A DNA stretch of 64,000 nucleotides from Intestinicryptomonas porci (lineage in GTDB: Bacteria > Verrucomicrobiota > Verrucomicrobiia > Opitutales > Intestinicryptomonadaceae): assembly GCF_033971905.1 (NCBI RefSeq), contig NZ_JALBUT010000007.1, positions 95,022-159,021 on the forward strand. Reading direction: 5' to 3'. The notes below the pieces were generated by a model. It searched no databases. It was given only the letters and a program-made list of their open reading frames with translations, and had not been told where the DNA came from. Below are positions 60,783-64,000 of this stretch, in pieces. Numbering within the stretch: the stretch's first letter is position 1; every line of letters begins with the position of its first letter. The translations under genes were made by a program, and so were the position numbers.

Positions 60783-61524
60783 TTTTATACCTCGCGATTA
60801 ACTCATCGCCGTTTAAAATCGGTTTTCTGCGCAAACCGTTGTCCAATTTCTCAAGATAAACATCAGCTTTTTTCTCGACAGTAAAAGGCTCGTCGGGCAA
60901 AGTGTCCTCGTCAAGCTCAAGCTCGTCGAGAGGGTCGTATTCGTCAAATACCATTGAAATGCGTCGCGTCTCGTCAATTAAAAGCATGCAAGGGTTTTCG
61001 ACTTCGCCGTTTTTCATCGCAAGCTGGAATGTGTGCGGACGGCATTCATCTTTGTACCTTTTCTTTATTTCATTCACGACTTTGCCGCTCACGCCGCCAC
61101 GGTTCGACAAAAGCACGGCGTCGCAAAAATGCGACATCGCGTCAAAAAACGGAGCGCATTCGTCAAAAGCCGCGCCGTACAATGAACAGTCAAACACACC
61201 TATTATGCGGATAAGCTTAAAAATTCCCGCGTCGCAAATTTCCTTAAACGCCTCAATTTCGTCCGCGATGTTCTTTGAAGCGTCCGCCACAAAAAACGCC
61301 ACGTCAGATTTTTCCGAAACCTCGCGCGCGCATTCAATGCGGTTTTCGCCATACCTGCTTACCAAGGCAAGAGAAGAAAGCGGAGCGTCAAATTCCGAAG
61401 GATTTTCATTTTCGGAAATAAAAACGGCCGCGCGAGACTCCGCGCCAAGACCGCGCGAAATCAAGTCGCACAAAATCGCGCGCCTTTTGGAGTTTCGAGT
61501 TCCCAATATCAAATAAGCGTCCAT
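60772..61524 (-). CDS. protein with CobW/COG0523-like layout but no P-loop
   Basis: From the ATG at 61524 the protein is 250 aa. The N terminus AYLILGTRNSKRRAIL stands where a CobW-type GxxGxGKT P-loop would be, but Lys-Thr is missing. Further order is CobW-like: AAVFISENENP (switch-type strand), VAFFVADASKNIADEIEAFKEI, GVFDCSLYG (VVDA-like), FCDAVLLSNRGG (ADxIxLNKxD-like) and a C-terminal FQLAMKNGEVENP. The tail is acidic. It is thus a possible degenerate G3E GTPase or a related fold. It lies between aroC and hisC, overlapping hisC. Function unknown; domain call tentative. Confidence 0.72.
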   Translation of the reverse strand: MDAYLILGTRNSKRRAILCDLISRGLGAESRAAVFISENENPSEFDAPLSSLALVSRYGENRIECAREVSEKSDVAFFVADASKNIADEIEAFKEICDAGIFKLIRIIGVFDCSLYGAAFDECAPFFDAMSHFCDAVLLSNRGGVSGKVVNEIKKRYKDECRPHTFQLAMKNGEVENPCMLLIDETRRISMVFDEYDPLDELELDEDTLPDEPFTVEKKADVYLEKLDNGLRRKPILNGDELIARYKNAK

Positions 61525-61528
61525 AATA

Positions 61529-62608
61529 TTATAGCGGCAAAGATTTTCCCGCGGCGAGAACGGCATCTGCCAAGACCAAAGAAGCCATAGCTTCCACAAC
61601 CGCAACCGCCCTCGGCAAGACACACGGGTCATGCCTGCCGCGCCCGACAACCGTCGTCGGCTCTTTGTTTAGCGAAAGGGTTTTTTGCTCTTTTAAAATA
61701 GTGGCAGTCGGCTTGAACGCGACCCTGAAATCAATCATCTGCCCGTTTGAAATGCCGCCAAGCACCCCGCCCGCGTAATTTGTTTTGGTGCGGACTTCGC
61801 CGCCTTCGCCGACAAAAAATTCATCGTTGTGGGCGGAGCCGAACATTCGCGTTCCCGCAAAACCACTGCCGATTTCAAACCCCTTGCATGCGGGAATTGA
61901 AAGCATAGCCTTTGCCAAATCTGCTTCAAGCCTGTCAAACACAGGTTCGCCCAAACCTGCGGGCGCATTTGAAATTCTGCATCTGATTACCCCGCCAACA
62001 CTGTCGCCTTCCGCCCTCGCCTTTTTGATGAATTCAACCATTCTAAGAGCAGTCGGGGCATGCGGACAACGCACGGCGTTCGACTCTATGTCCTCTTCAG
62101 ACGGCATTCCGTCAAACGAAGGCATGGAAATTGAATGCACGCTTTCAACCCACGCGCGAATTACAATGCTTGGCATGCACATTCTCGCAATAGCCCCTGC
62201 CGCGACGCGCGCCGCGGTTTCACGAGCAGAACTGCGACCGCCGCCGCGGGGATCCCTTATCCCGAACTTGGCGTCATAAGTGAAGTCGGCATGGCTCGGA
62301 CGCCAAAGCTTGGCTATTTCCGAATAGTCGGAAGACTTCTGGTTGGCGTTTTCGATAATAAGAGCAATGGGAGTTCCCAAAGTTTTTCCCTCGAATACGC
62401 CTGATAAAATCCTGCACGAATCGGACTCCTTTCGCGGAGTGGAAATATCGCTCTGTCCGGGTTTTCGCTTGTCCAAAAAAGACTGTATGTCGGCTTCCGA
62501 CAAGCTCAAATTCGACGGACATCCGTCCACAATGCAACCCAACGCCGCGCCATGGCTTTCGCCGAATGTCGCGACCTTAAAATAACGTCCAAAAATACTG
62601 CCGCCCAT
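61529..62608 (-). CDS. aroC: chorismate synthase
   Basis: The 359-aa FMN-dependent enzyme makes chorismate, the branch point for aromatic amino acids and folate. The signatures are GRYFKVATFGESHGAALG (N terminus), RDPRGGGRSSARETAARVAAGAIA (FMN and phosphate site) and the C-terminal VGRGRHDPCVLPRAVAVVEAMA. The ATG at 62608 gives the family N terminus; the longer frame to 62674 is rejected. It is followed, with a 4-base gap, by the CobW-like gene. Confidence 0.97.
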   Translation of the reverse strand: MGGSIFGRYFKVATFGESHGAALGCIVDGCPSNLSLSEADIQSFLDKRKPGQSDISTPRKESDSCRILSGVFEGKTLGTPIALIIENANQKSSDYSEIAKLWRPSHADFTYDAKFGIRDPRGGGRSSARETAARVAAGAIARMCMPSIVIRAWVESVHSISMPSFDGMPSEEDIESNAVRCPHAPTALRMVEFIKKARAEGDSVGGVIRCRISNAPAGLGEPVFDRLEADLAKAMLSIPACKGFEIGSGFAGTRMFGSAHNDEFFVGEGGEVRTKTNYAGGVLGGISNGQMIDFRVAFKPTATILKEQKTLSLNKEPTTVVGRGRHDPCVLPRAVAVVEAMASLVLADAVLAAGKSLPL

Positions 62609-62677
62609 TGTCGTAAATAAATTGTAAAAACTTCCAATCTTCAAGAATAAAATTTGCCGCAAAACAAACCGCACAAA

Positions 62678-63337
62678 TTAACGCCCCATAAGATGTTCCG
62701 CATATTCTACGGGGGAAACGCCCTCTTTTTGGGCGGATTGCGCGATATCCGAATAAGGGCGGCAGGAAATCACCTTCAAATCCACGCTCGAAAAAGGAAA
62801 CGGTATTTGAAACTTGTCCCAAGTAGGCAGGGTAAAATACGACCTGTAATTAACGCGCAGAAAAAGAATATCCAAATCTGTAAATTCCGCAACTTTAAGC
62901 GAGCCTTTCTTAAGCTTGTAAATCGGGCCTATCGGACCGTCGGGAGTGATGCAGACCGAACTGCCCTGCCCAACAGCCTCCGCAATTTCAAAAAGAGACG
63001 CAACCTTTCTTTTGCGGCTCGACCCGCGAATGGAATCTATGTCGAAGAAATTGAACAAAGCCGCCAAAAGCGCGCCGTCCTTGCTTGCGCTGACAAGCCC
63101 CGACATTTTTTTCCGCCTGCGAAAAACCCTTTTTAAATAAGGCAGGACAAAAATTCGATTGTGCCAAAACATCACAAAGAACTTGTCCTTTGAAAGCAAA
63201 AACTCGGCGTCCTCGCCTGAAATCTTCAAACGCAAAGTGAAATGCCAAAGCTTTATGAAAAAACAAAGCGGAAGAAGAACCAGATAAAAATAAATCGGAA
63301 CCCTGTTGATATTTGAACTTGAAACAGAAGACTGCAT
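62678..63337 (-). CDS. DUF374/lysophospholipid-acyltransferase-like protein
   Basis: The 219-aa protein has one hydrophobic N-terminal segment (PIYFYLVLLPLCFFIKLW) then the DUF374 core: FVMFWHNRIFVLPYLKR (the HxxxR-type acyltransferase region), SGLVSASKDGALLAALF, SIRGSSRKRKVASL and ITPDGPIGPIYKLKKGSLKVAEFT. Relatives (LpxL-like and DUF374) acylate lipid A or other lipids. A TATAAT at 63374-63379 is just upstream of the ATG at 63337. An ATG at 63445 would lengthen it into AT-rich DNA. It leads the aroC-his run. Confidence 0.85.
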   Translation of the reverse strand: MQSSVSSSNINRVPIYFYLVLLPLCFFIKLWHFTLRLKISGEDAEFLLSKDKFFVMFWHNRIFVLPYLKRVFRRRKKMSGLVSASKDGALLAALFNFFDIDSIRGSSRKRKVASLFEIAEAVGQGSSVCITPDGPIGPIYKLKKGSLKVAEFTDLDILFLRVNYRSYFTLPTWDKFQIPFPFSSVDLKVISCRPYSDIAQSAQKEGVSPVEYAEHLMGR

Positions 63338-63373
63338 AAAAAAAGAAAATATAAATGTAGTAAAAGAACCGAA

Positions 63374-63379
63374 ATTATA
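63374..63379 (-). promoter_or_regulatory. perfect TATAAT -10 element upstream of the DUF374 gene
   Basis: On the minus strand the consensus TATAAT lies 37 bases before the ATG at 63337; no consensus -35 is at the best spacing. It supports the downstream start. Confidence 0.4.
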
Positions 63380-63491
63380 CAAATTAAAAAACGCGAATAT
63401 GAAAAATATGCAAATTAACGCAATCTGTCCGCATAAAAAAGACATTTACGAAAGAATAAACGGCGCCAAATAAAAAATTAAGATAAAAACA

Positions 63492-63519
63492 TTGACAAAA
63501 AAATTCAATTTCGTAGCGT
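63492..63519 (+). promoter_or_regulatory. promoter of tRNA-Asp
   Basis: TTGACA (63492-63497) and TAGCGT (63514-63519), 16 bases apart, end 19 bases before the tRNA. The -35 is consensus; the -10 matches only partly. Confidence 0.6.
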
Positions 63520-63538
63520 AAAAGTCTTTCAATTTTCA

Positions 63539-63615
63539 GGGGTGGTAGTTCAGTTGGTTAGAATGCTGGCCTGTCACGCCGGAGCTCGCGGGTTCGAGTC
63601 CCGTCCATCCCGCCA
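63539..63615 (+). tRNA. tRNA-Asp (anticodon GTC), CCA encoded
   Basis: A 77-nt cloverleaf. The acceptor GGGGTGG pairs with CCATCCC (one G-T), the D-stem is GTTC/GAAT, the anticodon stem CTGGC/GCCGG encloses loop CTGTCAC (anticodon GTC), and the T-stem GCGGG/CCCGT encloses TTCGAGT. Discriminator G is followed by CCA, which is encoded here but not in tRNA-Arg at 33.3 kb. Confidence 0.97.
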
Positions 63616-63630
63616 TTTAACTGGAAAAGA

Positions 63631-63663
63631 AAACCGTCTTGCCGAAAGCGAGACGGTTTTTTT
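63631..63663 (+). terminator. intrinsic terminator after tRNA-Asp
   Basis: AAACCGTCTTGC (63631-63642) pairs with GCGAGACGGTTT (63648-63659), loop CGAAA, followed by T to 63663. Confidence 0.9.
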
Positions 63664-63685
63664 ATGCCTACATTTTGAAAAAAAA

Positions 63686-64000
63686 GGGTCAACACCAAAG
63701 AGAGTGGATTTTAATGAAAGAGGCCGCATAGAACCAAGACCCTCAATCTGTAATTTTCAAAGTTTTTATAACCGTAAGCCATTCGTTGTATCAGTTTCAT
63801 TTTCCTATGGAAACCCTCGGTTATTGAGTTGTTTTTCGTAAATCTCCACATTCGGATTATTGGTGTAAACCACTCGCTTATTGTCTATGCGAGCCTCTCA
63901 AACTCTTGTGTCGCTTCGTATTTCATCTGTTTCATCATTGTTTTCAGTTCCTTTATATTTCTCTTACATTCCTTTGCCGTTTGATGTTTCCTGTTCAGCA
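63686..64000 (-). mobile_element. end of an ISL3-type insertion sequence (continues beyond right edge)
   Basis: The DNA from about 63686 (GGGTCAACACC...) to the edge differs from the neighbouring genes and contains a transposase C terminus. The 63686 GGGTC start is a plausible terminal-repeat end because it begins right after an A run, 20 bases from the tRNA terminator; the partner repeat is outside the window. Boundary is inferred. Confidence 0.65.
63711..64000 (-). pseudogene. ISL3-family transposase, C-terminal part with an internal TAG
   Basis: I translated the minus strand from the right edge. A helical stretch (RNIKELKTMMKQMKYEATQEFERLA) is followed in frame by TAG (63885-63887), then TISEWFTPIIRMWRF, TKNNSITEGFHRKMKLIQRM and AYGYKNFENYRLRVLVLCG, ending with TAA at 63711-63713. 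The N-x-x-TEGFH-x-K-x-K-x-I-x-R-x-A-x-GYxNFxNYRxR signature is that of the DDE domain end of ISL3 transposases. The TAG removes the last part, so the copy is likely inactive. The N-terminal part is outside the window. Confidence 0.82.

Noticed and set aside
63542..63841. 99-codon plus-strand frame over tRNA-Asp and the IS end
   Set aside because: Covers a tRNA and its terminator; not coding.

Overview
The window reads as chromosomal DNA of a Gram-negative bacterium: it has BamA, a Skp/OmpH chaperone, a SurA-like isomerase, an ExbB/ExbD system and several lipoproteins or Sec-exported proteins. The standard genetic code fits, with TAA, TGA and TAG all used as stops. A GntR-headed regulator with a LacI-type sensor, short lineage-type secreted proteins and a bamA-skp pair without lpx genes suggest Verrucomicrobiota (Opitutia-like). 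This is an inference from gene content and was not tested by phylogeny. Most of the window is dense housekeeping sequence in long minus-strand operons, with many 4-base ATGA start/stop overlaps and clear intrinsic terminators.

Layout. 1-2400: a TRIC-type channel gene cut by the left edge, a GntR/LacI-type regulator with a repeated possible operator, and skp. 2.4-9.3 kb: bamA, dnaB, then rplI-ssb-rpsF, pth and rplY. 9.5-13.4 kb: a HAD phosphatase, an SDR/DUF1805 pair, a lipoprotein and two unusual proteins (a Pro/His/Arg-rich secreted protein; a histone-H1-like tail joined to a possible starch-binding-type domain). 13.5-18.1 kb: thyA-folA, a DEAD-box-type helicase, and a 558-aa exported protein with a possible degenerate trypsin-like fold. 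18.1-25.6 kb: pyrB-pyrC-CPBP protease-thiL, metY, and an unknown gene-def-rluD. 25.8-32.7 kb, plus strand: parA-rnc-mfd-ppiC tightly coupled, then an AEC transporter. 32.8-43.7 kb, minus strand: a small unknown gene, tRNA-Arg, serA-plsY-hom, a beta-CASP nuclease, thiH-thiG, an HhH protein, a TPR protein, coaX-birA and an HTH protein. 43.8-45.6 kb: exbB-exbD-exbD. 45.7-52.3 kb: CPBP-dus-TPR-ruvX-truA-CNNM-two small genes-rlmN. 52.4-55.9 kb, plus strand: prenyl synthase, short hemA, eno. 55.9-56.3 kb: an AT-rich broken small gene. 56.3-63.4 kb: acyltransferase-aroC-CobW-like-hisC-hisB-hisH-gltA and a zinc protease. 63.5-64 kb: tRNA-Asp, then the end of a nonsense-mutated ISL3-type transposase.

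The genes cover outer-membrane assembly, replication, translation and tRNA modification, pyrimidine, histidine, chorismate, serine/threonine, thiamine and folate metabolism, and TonB/Tol-type energy coupling. The least explained loci are the H1-like/CBM-like fusion (13.0 kb), the pseudo-protease candidate (16.4 kb), the CobW-like protein without a visible P-loop (60.8 kb), the broken AT-rich gene (56.0 kb), and the transposase with an internal TAG (63.9 kb). I saw no CRISPR array, prophage or integrated defence island.
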